The notes below the pieces were generated by a model. That model searched no databases. It had not been told where the DNA came from and worked only from the letters and a program-made list of their open reading frames with translations. Position numbers and translations under genes: made by a program. 57,880 nt of DNA from an uncultured Bacteroidota bacterium. Its GTDB lineage: Bacteria; Bacteroidota; Bacteroidia; AKYH767-A; 2013-40CM-41-45. Location of the stretch: positions 1 to 57,880 of the forward strand of contig CALMQM010000075.1 of assembly GCA_937871435.1 (NCBI GenBank). The letters run 5' to 3'. Shown here piece by piece: positions 18,791-27,749 of this stretch. Each line of letters opens with the position of its first letter. Positions within the stretch are counted from its first letter, which is position 1.

Positions 18791-18847
18791 ATTTTTTAAT
18801 CCATCTTTGAAAAAAATATGCATCAGGAACTATGGGCTTTTGAGTGC

Positions 18848-18855
18848 TAAATTTG
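18848..18855 (+). promoter_or_regulatory. Possible -7 box (TAAATTTG) for the first cluster unit
   Basis: TAAATTTG fits TAnnTTTG and would give a leader of about 130 nt to the GT2-DUF2062 gene. No TTTG lies at the expected 19-21 bp upstream, so support is weak. Confidence 0.3.
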
Positions 18856-18991
18856 GCGTATCTTTAAAACCTGTTGATCCGAATACTTTCCGGAGCTTCG
18901 AAATTTGTGTCAATTAATTTGCTGAAGTACAGCCTACTAACTAAACCGGCGAGGATAGTTTTCCGCTCATTGCCTGAACATCCCGCATCCT

Positions 18992-20188
18992 ATGCCTGAT
19001 TTGAGTACATACCGTGACAGGTTTGATGCACATAAAATTTGTGTGTTGATTCCGACTTATAATAATGCTTCTTCGCTGTTGACTGTAGTGAATGAAGTAC
19101 TGGCATACACATCGAATGTGATTGTGGTGAATGATGGTTCAACAGACGGAACGGAAGATTTACTGAATGAAATAAAAGATATTCAGTCTGTTCATCTGAA
19201 AAAAAATTGCGGAAAAGGCATCGCGTTGAGAAGAGGATTTGCTGCGGCATTGGATTGGGGTTATACCGCGGTGATTACGATGGATGCGGATGGTCAGCAC
19301 AAAGCATCGGATCTTCCGGTGTTTCTGGATCAATGGGAAAAGACTCCTGAAGCGATTATTATTGGTGCGCGCAATATGTCGCAAACGAATGTTCCCGGCA
19401 AAAGCAGTTTCGGTCATACGTTTTCAAATTTCTGGTTCAAAGTGGAAACAGGAATTGAAGCAAAGGACACTCAATCCGGTTACCGTTTGTATCCGGTGCA
19501 ACGCCTGAAAGATTTTCGTTTTTTCACACGCAAATATGAATTCGAAATTGAAGTGTTGGTGCGTAGCGCATGGAGAGGAATTGCGATTGTGTTTGTTCCC
19601 ATCCATGTGTACTATCCTCCGGCGGAAGAACGTGTCACTCACTTCCGGCCCTTTCAGGATTTCTCACGCATCAGTGTTCTCAATACTTTTTTAGTAGTGA
19701 TCGCTTTTCTATATATCAAGCCTCGTGATTTTTTCCGGAATCTTTTCCGGCCAGGAAAATTCAGAGAGTTTTTGTATGAACATATCACCGGACCCAATCA
19801 CAGCGATGGAATGAAAGCGGCGTCAATTGGTTTTGGAATTTTTATGGGAATCGTTCCGATCTGGGGCTTTCAACTGGTGGTGGCGATTTTTCTCGCTGTA
19901 TTGTTCAGAATGAATAAAGCATTGGTGGTCGTTGCAGCGAACATCAGCATTCCGCCGATGATTCCATTGATTCTTTACCTGAGTTTTAAAACCGGCGGAT
20001 GGATGCTGGGTGAACGTGCAACTCAACTTGCATTCACTACCGATCTTTCTCTTGGCATGGTGAAAGCGCATATGCAGCAATATTTGTATGGTAGTATAGT
20101 TTTCGCATTTATCGCTGCTGTTGGAACAGGATTGTTATCGTTCCTGCTCATCAAAATCTTTAATCGTAAAACGGATTTGGCCGCTTAA
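18992..20188 (+). CDS. GT2 glycosyltransferase fused to DUF2062 membrane domain
   Basis: A 398-residue two-domain protein. Residues about 15-240 form a family 2 glycosyltransferase of the dolichyl-phosphate mannose synthase type. The nucleotide-sugar motif VVNDGSTDGT (45-54), the DxD motif in MDADGQH (97-103) and a DTQSGYRLYP segment (159-168) are intact. Residues about 260-390 are a DUF2062 domain with hydrophobic helices (GIFMGIVPIWGFQLVVAIFL, ISIPPMIPLILYLSF). It is the first gene of the pigment cluster, 11 bp ahead of the exporter fusion gene. Aryl-polyene clusters commonly carry a glycosyltransferase, so glycosylation of the polyene or its lipid anchor is plausible. The sugar and acceptor cannot be read from sequence. 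Confidence 0.85.
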   Translation: MPDLSTYRDRFDAHKICVLIPTYNNASSLLTVVNEVLAYTSNVIVVNDGSTDGTEDLLNEIKDIQSVHLKKNCGKGIALRRGFAAALDWGYTAVITMDADGQHKASDLPVFLDQWEKTPEAIIIGARNMSQTNVPGKSSFGHTFSNFWFKVETGIEAKDTQSGYRLYPVQRLKDFRFFTRKYEFEIEVLVRSAWRGIAIVFVPIHVYYPPAEERVTHFRPFQDFSRISVLNTFLVVIAFLYIKPRDFFRNLFRPGKFREFLYEHITGPNHSDGMKAASIGFGIFMGIVPIWGFQLVVAIFLAVLFRMNKALVVVAANISIPPMIPLILYLSFKTGGWMLGERATQLAFTTDLSLGMVKAHMQQYLYGSIVFAFIAAVGTGLLSFLLIKIFNRKTDLAA

Positions 20189-20199
20189 GTCTGGATACA

Positions 20200-23100
20200 A
20201 TGGGAGCTTTGTTCGTTTCAATTTATAATTTCTTCGAAAGACGACGACTTGTCTTTTTTCTGACCCTTGGAGGATTATTCCTCATCATGGCTTTCTTCGC
20301 AAGCCGTGTGAAGCTGGAAGAAGATATTTCCAAAGCATTGCCAAAGGATAAAAAAATTGAAAAGCTGAACGATGTTTTTCAGAATTCAAAATTTCTTGAC
20401 AAGTTTGCCTTTGCTGTGTCTTTTAATGACACGACTGTAGCTGCTTCTCCTGACAGTCTGATTGCTTATGCTTCCAGGCTGAATGATGAACTGACAGGAA
20501 AACTGCAGCCGTATTTCAGGAAGGTTACATTTCGTGTGGATGAGTCTGTTGTGTTGGAGTTGTTCAACAATATTCGCGAACATCTTCCGGTTTTTTTGAC
20601 GGAGAAAGATTACGCTGGATTTGATTCACTGATTTCTCCGGAGCAAATCCGACTCACTCTTGAACAAGACTTGCACACACTCAGTTCTCCTGCCGGACTG
20701 GTATTGAAAAATATGATCAGTCGTGATCCTGTAGGAATTTCTGTGCCTGCTTTGAAAAAATTGCAGCAGTTGCAGGTGGATGAAAATTTTGAACTATACG
20801 ATGATTGCATCATCACAAAGGATCACAAAACAGTTGTACTGTTTGCGACTCCATTGTATCCACCCTCACAAACAGGTAAAAACGGATACATGCTTGCAAG
20901 TGTCGACTCTGTCATTCGTTCATTACATGCGCAGAGTAACGGAAGAATTCATGCTTCGTATTTTGGTGCCACAGCTGTATCAGCGGGTAATGCTGTTCAG
21001 TTGAGAAAGGATTCATTGTACACTCAGGGAATCACGGTGATTTTTCTTGTGTTGTTCATCGGTCTTTATTTCCGGAAAAAAAGAGCACCATTTCTTGTAT
21101 TGATGCCGGTAGCTTTTGGTGCATTGTTTTCTCTCATGTGTATTTATTTTCTGAAGGGAAGTATTTCAGTAATTGCATTGGCAACTGGTTCTGTTGTCTT
21201 TGGGATCGCGGTGAATTATTCGCTGCACCTGTTTAATCACCACCGGCACAAACGAGATATCCGTGAAGTACTGAATGATTTGTCGATGCCTTTAACGGTT
21301 GGGAGTTTTACAACTATCGGTGGATTTTTCTGTCTGCAATTCGTGAAGTCTGAAATGTTACGTGACCTCGGATTGTTCACTGCCTTCAGTCTGATCGGAG
21401 CGTCGCTGAGTACTTTGATTTTTCTGCCGCATTTGATTGGATCCGGAAACGATACTGAGATTTACAGGGAGAAATCCCGAAGTCGCCTGGATGCATGGTC
21501 GGATTTTGGTTTGCATCACAACAAATTGCTCATCGGATTAATTGTTCTGCTCACAATTGTTTTTGGGTATACATCGCGTTATGTCAGTTTTGAAGCCGAC
21601 ATGATGAAGATGAATTACATGAAGGACGATCTTCGCAAAGCGGAAGCGGAATTCAACAGGCTGAATGCATTCTCCCTCCAGTCTGTATATCTGGTGTCGG
21701 AGGGAAAAAACCTTGATCAGGCCTTGTCAAACAATGAGCAGGTACTGAATAAAATTGAACAGTTACAGGAAGCCGGTGTGGTGAAAAAATATTCGGGAGT
21801 CTCGGCTCTGATTATTTCTGATTCTCTTCAACAGCTAAGGATTAAGCGATGGAATCAGTTCTGGACTGATGAGAAGAAGCAGCGTTTACTGAAGAATCTG
21901 GAAGAATCCGGAAAAGCATTGCATTTCAGTTCGACAGCCTTTCTGCCGTTCCGTGAATTACTCGAAAAGAGCTATACAGCAATGGACCGGCGGGAGATGG
22001 AAAAAATTAAGTCCGGTTTCCTGGATGATTTTATTACTGAACTGCCGGGAAAATCGACTGTTGTGGATGTATTAAAAATTCAGCCTGGAAGGAAGGAAGA
22101 ATTGTATGCTGCCTTTGAAAACGATGATCATGTAACAGTTATCGACAAACAATATCTCACGAACAGATTTGTAGAAATTATCAATTCGGATTTTAAACGC
22201 ATTGCCGTGATGACTTCCGTGTTGGTGTTTGTAGTCTTGCTGCTTACGTACGGAAGACTTGAGCTGGCTTTGGTATCATTCATTCCGATGTTCATCACAT
22301 GGATCTGGATATTAGGACTGATGGGATTATTCGGGATCCAGTTCAATATCATCAACATTATTTTATCCGCACTCATATTTGGATTGGGCGATGATTACAG
22401 TTTGTTTATCATGGATGGATTGTTGCAGGAATACAAAACAGGAAAAAGGAATCTTTCTTCTTACAAAAGTTCCATCATACTTTCAGCAATTACGACAGTA
22501 GCGGGATTAGGTGTTTTGATTTTTGCCAAGCACCCGGCCTTGAAATCGATAGCACTTATTTCTATCATCGGAATTTCCTGTGTGGTGTTGATTTCCATGG
22601 CGCTGATTCCTTTGTTGTTTCATCTGCTCATTACAAAGCGAACTTCAAAAGGTCGCTTCCCCTGGACGATCAAGGGAATTGTCTTGTCGTGGTTTGCGTT
22701 CGCATATTTTCTTCTTGGAAGTATTCTGTTGACTGTCCTTGGAATTGTATTTGTGAAACTGTGGATTTTTGGAAAGGAACGGGGAAAATATATTTACCAC
22801 GCGATTCTCGCCAGGTTTACATGGTCGCTGATGTACATTATGGGGAATGTGAAAAAGAGAATTATTAATCCGCAACATGAGCAGTTTTCAAAACCTGCTG
22901 TGGTGATTTGCAATCACCAGAGTTTCCTGGATATTTTATCAACTGTAATGTTGAACCCGAAAATTGTATTGCTTACAAATGAATGGGTTTGGAAATCGCC
23001 GGTCTTTGGAGCAGTGGTGCGCATGGCGGATTATTATCCCGTTGCACAGGGAGCGGAGGATAGCATTGAGCGACTTGCCGACAGAGTAAAACAGGGATAT

Positions 23101-24051
23101 TCGATTGTGGTATTTCCGGAGGGAACGCGATCGGTGGATGGTGTGATTAAACGCTTTCACAAAGGGGCATTTTATCTGGCGGAACAATTGAAGCTTGACA
23201 TACTTCCGATTTTAATTCATGGAACAGGTTACACAATGACCAAAGGAGATTTTTTGTTGAAAGACGGAACGATAACGTTGAAATATTTGCCAAGAATTAC
23301 TCCTGATGATAATGTTTATGGTCTTGCATATGCTGAACGTGCGAAAAAAGTGGGTAGATATTTCAGAGAAGAATATTCCAGATTGAACACCGAAATTCTG
23401 CAACCGAAATATTTCAAGGAGCAATTGACCTACGCTTACATTTATAAGGGACCAATCCTTGAATGGTATATGAGAGTGAAGGTGAGACTGGAAAATTATT
23501 ATCAATCCTTTCATGATTTGTTGCCCATAAAAGGAAAGATCCTGGATGCCGGCTGCGGGTATGGATTTATGTCAATGATGCTGAAATTTCTTGCGCCTGA
23601 ACGTGAGATTCTCGGTCTTGATTATGATGAAGAGAAAACTTCTTTGGCAGCTCATAATTTTAACAAGCCGGAAGGACTGCAGTTTCAGCATGCTGATATT
23701 ACGACATTTGAATTCGGTCATTACGATGGAATAGTGATCGCGGATGTGCTGCATTACCTGCAACCTGAAGAACAAAAAGATGTGTTGAGGAAAGCTATAC
23801 GTTCTTTGAATGTAGGCGGAGTGCTGATTGTTCGCGACGGGAATGCCGATTTGCAATCCAGACATCGCGGAACAAAGCTGACTGAGTTTTTCTCAACGAA
23901 AGTATTTTCTTTCAATAAAACTACTGCGAAAGGATTATCTTTCCTTTCCGGAAATACAATACGGGAAATTGCGAAATCTGAAGGTGTATCTTGTGAGGAA
24001 ATGGATGAAGGAAAGCTTACTTCCAATATGCTGTTTGTAATCAGACGTTAA
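20200..24051 (+). CDS. Trifunctional MMPL transporter / lysophospholipid acyltransferase / SAM methyltransferase
   Basis: One 1283-residue polypeptide carrying three enzymes or transporters in series. Residues 1 to about 830 are an RND/MMPL-type exporter with two membrane bundles, each preceded by a large soluble loop; ALATGSVVFGIAVNYSLHLF and LIFGLGDDYSLFIMDGLL are the typical MMPL helices. Residues about 880-1080 are a PlsC-type acyltransferase with NHQSFLD (His906, Asp911) and FPEGTRS (972-978). Residues about 1090-1283 are a class I methyltransferase with the SAM motif LDAGCGYG (1115-1122). The same fusion is known in flexirubin-type clusters of Flavobacteria. The exporter probably moves the polyene or its lipid across the inner membrane while the acyltransferase loads it. 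No frameshift separates the parts. Confidence 0.92.
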   Translation: MGALFVSIYNFFERRRLVFFLTLGGLFLIMAFFASRVKLEEDISKALPKDKKIEKLNDVFQNSKFLDKFAFAVSFNDTTVAASPDSLIAYASRLNDELTGKLQPYFRKVTFRVDESVVLELFNNIREHLPVFLTEKDYAGFDSLISPEQIRLTLEQDLHTLSSPAGLVLKNMISRDPVGISVPALKKLQQLQVDENFELYDDCIITKDHKTVVLFATPLYPPSQTGKNGYMLASVDSVIRSLHAQSNGRIHASYFGATAVSAGNAVQLRKDSLYTQGITVIFLVLFIGLYFRKKRAPFLVLMPVAFGALFSLMCIYFLKGSISVIALATGSVVFGIAVNYSLHLFNHHRHKRDIREVLNDLSMPLTVGSFTTIGGFFCLQFVKSEMLRDLGLFTAFSLIGASLSTLIFLPHLIGSGNDTEIYREKSRSRLDAWSDFGLHHNKLLIGLIVLLTIVFGYTSRYVSFEADMMKMNYMKDDLRKAEAEFNRLNAFSLQSVYLVSEGKNLDQALSNNEQVLNKIEQLQEAGVVKKYSGVSALIISDSLQQLRIKRWNQFWTDEKKQRLLKNLEESGKALHFSSTAFLPFRELLEKSYTAMDRREMEKIKSGFLDDFITELPGKSTVVDVLKIQPGRKEELYAAFENDDHVTVIDKQYLTNRFVEIINSDFKRIAVMTSVLVFVVLLLTYGRLELALVSFIPMFITWIWILGLMGLFGIQFNIINIILSALIFGLGDDYSLFIMDGLLQEYKTGKRNLSSYKSSIILSAITTVAGLGVLIFAKHPALKSIALISIIGISCVVLISMALIPLLFHLLITKRTSKGRFPWTIKGIVLSWFAFAYFLLGSILLTVLGIVFVKLWIFGKERGKYIYHAILARFTWSLMYIMGNVKKRIINPQHEQFSKPAVVICNHQSFLDILSTVMLNPKIVLLTNEWVWKSPVFGAVVRMADYYPVAQGAEDSIERLADRVKQGYSIVVFPEGTRSVDGVIKRFHKGAFYLAEQLKLDILPILIHGTGYTMTKGDFLLKDGTITLKYLPRITPDDNVYGLAYAERAKKVGRYFREEYSRLNTEILQPKYFKEQLTYAYIYKGPILEWYMRVKVRLENYYQSFHDLLPIKGKILDAGCGYGFMSMMLKFLAPEREILGLDYDEEKTSLAAHNFNKPEGLQFQHADITTFEFGHYDGIVIADVLHYLQPEEQKDVLRKAIRSLNVGGVLIVRDGNADLQSRHRGTKLTEFFSTKVFSFNKTTAKGLSFLSGNTIREIAKSEGVSCEEMDEGKLTSNMLFVIRR

Positions 24052-24136
24052 TTTTAAGCAGAGAATAAAGAAGCAACGTGTAGTGAGTTGCAGTATGTTC
24101 GGTGAGGAAGGATGATGAATAAAGCAATTGTTAATT

Positions 24137-24144
24137 TAGATTTG
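24137..24144 (+). promoter_or_regulatory. Bacteroidota -7 box (TAGATTTG)
   Basis: TAGATTTG fits TAnnTTTG, lies in the 132-bp gap after the exporter fusion gene and gives a leader of about 35 nt to the oxidoreductase gene at 24184. This suggests a second transcript start inside the cluster. The -33 element is not clear. Confidence 0.45.
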
Positions 24145-24183
24145 TAAAAATATTAGCGATTTAATTGGAATTGAATAAGAATT

Positions 24184-25707
24184 ATGCATCCCGGCGATAA
24201 AGAATATGACATTGTGATTGTAGGAAGCGGCATGGGCGGACTTGTTTGTGCAGCTATTCTCTCCAAGGAAGGATTCAATGTCTGCGTGTTGGAAAAGAAC
24301 AGACAGTTGGGCGGCTGTTTGCAGACCTATGTACGGGACAAAGTTATTTTTGACTCCGGAGTACACTATATCGGTGGACTGGAACCCGGTCAGAATTTAT
24401 ACCAGATCTTCAAATACCTCGGGATTTTTGATAGTCTCCATTTACAACGAATGGATGTGGATTGCTTTGATAAAATCATGATTGGCGATGATCCTGTGGA
24501 ATATCCGTTGGCACAGGGCTACGAAAATTTTATCGCTCAGTTGCTGAAGTATTTTCCTGACGAAGAAAATGCGATTCGTACTTATTGCGATAAAGTGCGG
24601 GAGTTTTGCGGGATGTTTCCCTTGTACAATCTTCGCACAGGAGATTTTTATACCGAACAAACAGGAGTACTCGAATTGGATGCGCAGACATACATTGCCT
24701 CACTCACCAACAATCAACGCTTGCGTGATATTCTCGCCGGCAACAATGCCCTCTATGCAGGTGTTGGAGATAAAACACCATTCTATGTGCATGCATTGAT
24801 TCTGAACAGCTATGTTGAAAGTGCATGGAAATGTGTGGATGGTGGTTCACAGATAGCGCGAGCTCTGGCACGAGTGATCCGAAAACATCATGGTGATATA
24901 TTCCGCAATGTGCCGGTGAAAAAATTTGTGGATGTGGATGGAAGAATAGCCTTTGTTGAACTGGCAGATGGTAAGAAAGTTTACGCGAAAGAATTTATCT
25001 CCAATCTTCATCCGACTCAAACGATGGAGATGACGGATTCGGATGTCATCAAAAATGCATACAGAAACAGAATGAAGAGTCTTGAAAATTCCGTTTCTTC
25101 TTTTACTGTGAATATTGTGTTGAAGAAACATTCCATGCCTTACTTTTCACACAACTATTATTATCACAGTGAAGGAACAGTTTGGTCAGGCGCCGAATAT
25201 ACTGAAGAAAGCTGGCCCTTGGGATATGCTTTGTTTATGCATGCCTTTTCGCGCGACAGTGAATACGCGCATGGTTTATCGATATTGAGTTACATGAAAT
25301 TTGAGGAAGTTGAAAAGTGGAAGGACTCCCACAACACTGTTTCTGAACACTGCGAAAGAGGAACCGATTACGAAGCCTGGAAAAAAATGAAGGCGGAAAA
25401 GTTGATTGATAAAGTGTGTAAGCAATTTCCTGATTTACGTAACTGCATCCAGTCGTATTACTGTGCGACGCCTTTGTCTTACCGCGATTATATTGGCAAC
25501 AGTGACGGTTCATTGTATGGTGTGATGAAGGATTACAAACATCCGATGAAAACTTTTATCTCGCCAAGAACGAAGTTGCCAAACCTGTATCTTACCGGAC
25601 AAAACCTGAATTTACACGGAGTGTTAGGCGCTGCGATGAGTGGCATTGTGACGAGTGCTTCATTGGTTGGCATAGAAGAATTAACGAAAAAGATAAAGGA
25701 TGCATAA
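24184..25707 (+). CDS. Phytoene desaturase/CrtISO-like FAD oxidoreductase
   Basis: A 507-residue flavoprotein of the CrtI/carotenoid isomerase superfamily. The N-terminal dinucleotide-binding fold is clear: VIVGSGMGGLVCA (12-24), followed by the acidic strand end VLEKN and the LGGCLQTY loop, then FDSGVHYIGG. The C-terminal FAD-contacting stretch is NLYLTGQNLNLHGVLGAAMSG. It is not a carotenoid gene in context, since no crtB or crtE is nearby. Flexirubin-type clusters carry such an oxidoreductase, where it may desaturate, isomerise or protect the conjugated chain. It overlaps the next gene by 8 bp. Confidence 0.85.
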   Translation: MHPGDKEYDIVIVGSGMGGLVCAAILSKEGFNVCVLEKNRQLGGCLQTYVRDKVIFDSGVHYIGGLEPGQNLYQIFKYLGIFDSLHLQRMDVDCFDKIMIGDDPVEYPLAQGYENFIAQLLKYFPDEENAIRTYCDKVREFCGMFPLYNLRTGDFYTEQTGVLELDAQTYIASLTNNQRLRDILAGNNALYAGVGDKTPFYVHALILNSYVESAWKCVDGGSQIARALARVIRKHHGDIFRNVPVKKFVDVDGRIAFVELADGKKVYAKEFISNLHPTQTMEMTDSDVIKNAYRNRMKSLENSVSSFTVNIVLKKHSMPYFSHNYYYHSEGTVWSGAEYTEESWPLGYALFMHAFSRDSEYAHGLSILSYMKFEEVEKWKDSHNTVSEHCERGTDYEAWKKMKAEKLIDKVCKQFPDLRNCIQSYYCATPLSYRDYIGNSDGSLYGVMKDYKHPMKTFISPRTKLPNLYLTGQNLNLHGVLGAAMSGIVTSASLVGIEELTKKIKDA

Positions 25708-27370
25708 GAAGAAGTGGTACAAACGTTGGTGGTTCATTTTGCTGGCAGGAATTGTTATCCTGTTCATCAGCGGAGCGATCTATTTGTACTACGTTGCTAT
25801 TGTATATCCACCAAAGGTGCCGGATACAACATCGCTGACATTGGAACGTAAAGAAATTTCACCCGGAGTGTATACTATTGGTGAAAACTGGTTTCGTAAA
25901 AGCAACAGTGGTTTGTTTGAAATGTATACTTCCGGCAAACCTTTCGAAAGAGGTGCGATCAATGGCAAACTTTCCAAAGAACTTGTGCAACGCCAGGAAG
26001 ATCATTTCAATGAACAAATCAGGAAAATGATTCCTTCGGATTTTTATTTGCATTTCCTTAAATATTTTGTTGCCTGGTTTAACAGAGATCTTGCTGAGAA
26101 TGTGACAGAGGAAGACAAGGAAGAAATTTACGGGATCTCCACATCGGCATCTGAGAAATATGAATACATCGGATCGAATTATCAGCGTATTCTGAATTAT
26201 CATGCGGCGCACGACATTGGCCATGCCCTGCAAAGTATGGCCTTGGTTGGCTGTACTTCTTTTGCTACATGGGGAAAAAAATCCGTAGACGGAACATTAA
26301 TTGCCGGACGAAATTTTGATTTTTACGTCGGAGATGAATTTGCTCAGGATAAAATTGTAGCCTTTGAAAATCCGGACCATGGATACAGGTTCATGACCGT
26401 AACCTGGGGAGGATTCATTGGTGCTGTATCAGGGATGAATGAAAAAGGACTAGCAGTGACTATCAATGCCGCGAAATCCGGAATACCTTCTGCGTCCGCG
26501 ACTCCGGTCTCGCTTGTTGCAAGGGAGATTCTTCAGTATGCAAAAAATATTGCTGAAGCATATGCAATTGCAGGAAAACGGAAAATGTTCGTGTCAGAAT
26601 CTTTTCTCATCAGCTCTGCATCTGATCACAAGGCCGCTATCATTGAAAAGACACCGGATTCCCTGAGTATCTATGAATCCGAACAGGATTATATCATCTG
26701 CGCGAATCATTTTCAAAGTAAAGAGCTTGGTGTTTCTGAACCGAACAGGGAACAGATGCAAAACAGTGCATCTGTTTACCGATACAACAGAGTTGTTGAA
26801 TTGTTAAAACAGGTAGATACCAACACTGTCGACAGAACTGTGAGCATTCTTCGCAATCAGCAGGGCATCGGTAATGCGGATATTGGCATGGGAAATGAAA
26901 AAGCTGTCAACCAATTAATCGCTCATCATTCCATTGTCTTTGAACCTGAAAAATTGAAAGTCTGGGTATCCACCTCACCATGGCAACTGGGACCATTTGT
27001 TTGTTATGATTTGCAAAAAGTATTTGCAATGCATGGCCTGAAAGCTGACCGGGAAATTGCAGAAGACAGTCTTACGATTCCCGCTGATTCATTCCTGACA
27101 ACTATTCAGTATCAGCATTTCGTTCGCTTCCGAGAGTTGAAAGAGAGAATGCGATCCGGTCAAGATATAGATGCCGACAGTCTCGTTATTCTCAATCCGG
27201 GATATTACCATGCTTATGTACTTGCAGGAGATTATTGGTTTAAACGAAATGATTTTCAGAAATCACAATCGTATTACGAAAAAGCACAAACACTTGTCAT
27301 CGCTACAAAAAAGGAAGAGATGTATATTGCAGCTCAGATAGATTTGTGCAAAAAGAAAAAGCAGTCCTGA
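25700..27370 (+). CDS. C45-family Ntn acyltransferase/hydrolase, membrane-anchored
   Basis: A 556-residue protein with an N-terminal membrane helix (about 9-33, after a Lys/Trp-rich cytoplasmic start), so the catalytic body should face the periplasm. The body matches the acyl-CoA:6-aminopenicillanate acyltransferase/C45 family. Cys185 in VGCTSFATWG is the expected N-terminal nucleophile after autoproteolysis, and the GRNFDFYVGDEF segment (203-214) follows as in the family. The C-terminal ~90 residues look TPR-like. In the pigment cluster a periplasmic acyl-transfer enzyme could attach the polyene acyl group to its partner or to a lipid; this is inference. The start overlaps the previous gene. 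Confidence 0.82.
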   Translation: MHKKKWYKRWWFILLAGIVILFISGAIYLYYVAIVYPPKVPDTTSLTLERKEISPGVYTIGENWFRKSNSGLFEMYTSGKPFERGAINGKLSKELVQRQEDHFNEQIRKMIPSDFYLHFLKYFVAWFNRDLAENVTEEDKEEIYGISTSASEKYEYIGSNYQRILNYHAAHDIGHALQSMALVGCTSFATWGKKSVDGTLIAGRNFDFYVGDEFAQDKIVAFENPDHGYRFMTVTWGGFIGAVSGMNEKGLAVTINAAKSGIPSASATPVSLVAREILQYAKNIAEAYAIAGKRKMFVSESFLISSASDHKAAIIEKTPDSLSIYESEQDYIICANHFQSKELGVSEPNREQMQNSASVYRYNRVVELLKQVDTNTVDRTVSILRNQQGIGNADIGMGNEKAVNQLIAHHSIVFEPEKLKVWVSTSPWQLGPFVCYDLQKVFAMHGLKADREIAEDSLTIPADSFLTTIQYQHFVRFRELKERMRSGQDIDADSLVILNPGYYHAYVLAGDYWFKRNDFQKSQSYYEKAQTLVIATKKEEMYIAAQIDLCKKKKQS

Positions 27371-27371
27371 A

Positions 27372-27749
27372 ATGATACACGGTATTGGTATAGATACGAT
27401 AGAAGTGGAGCGTGTCGGGGCGAGAGTTGCTTCCGAGAACGGATTTCGGGAATATGTTTTTTCGAAACACGAAATTGAATACTGTGAAGAAAAAGCGAAT
27501 AAGTATGAACATTATGCTGCCCGTTTTGCTGCGAAAGAAGCATTTTTAAAAGCACTTGGAACAGGATGGACAGGCGATACAGCATTTCATGAAATAGAAA
27601 TTGTACAACCGGGAATGACAAGACCTGAGATTCGTTTGTTCGGAAAAACTTTGGAGACCTTTAATCGTATTGCGCCGGGAAAAATTTTGCTTTCTTTGTC
27701 GCATCTCAAAAGTGTGGCCACGGCTATTGTTATTATTGAACTTGCATGA
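27372..27749 (+). CDS. acpS: Holo-ACP synthase (4'-phosphopantetheinyl transferase)
   Basis: A 125-residue AcpS-type transferase that moves 4'-phosphopantetheine from CoA to the active Ser of carrier proteins. The magnesium-binding residues are in place: Asp8 in GIGIDTIEVERV and Glu56 in FAAKEAFLKALGTG, with the catalytic Lys60 next to it. The length is normal for the family. Its position within the cluster, 1 bp after the acyltransferase gene and overlapping the ligase gene as ATGA, makes it the likely dedicated activator of the two cluster ACPs. It may also be the genome's only AcpS; that cannot be told from this window. Confidence 0.93.
   Translation: MIHGIGIDTIEVERVGARVASENGFREYVFSKHEIEYCEEKANKYEHYAARFAAKEAFLKALGTGWTGDTAFHEIEIVQPGMTRPEIRLFGKTLETFNRIAPGKILLSLSHLKSVATAIVIIELA

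Larger units (their letters stand above)
18448..18991. other. Intergenic region upstream of the polyene cluster
   Basis: A 544-bp spacer without a gene. It is AT-rich except for a GC-rich structured block at 18716-18790 (listed separately) and carries a -7-like box at 18848-18855. It lies directly ahead of the first biosynthetic gene and is the likeliest place for control of the first part of the cluster. Confidence 0.6.

Noticed and set aside
24184-25707. Carotenoid biosynthesis locus
   Set aside because: The CrtI-like enzyme stands without phytoene synthase, GGPP synthase or cyclase genes, and the surrounding genes are polyketide-type.
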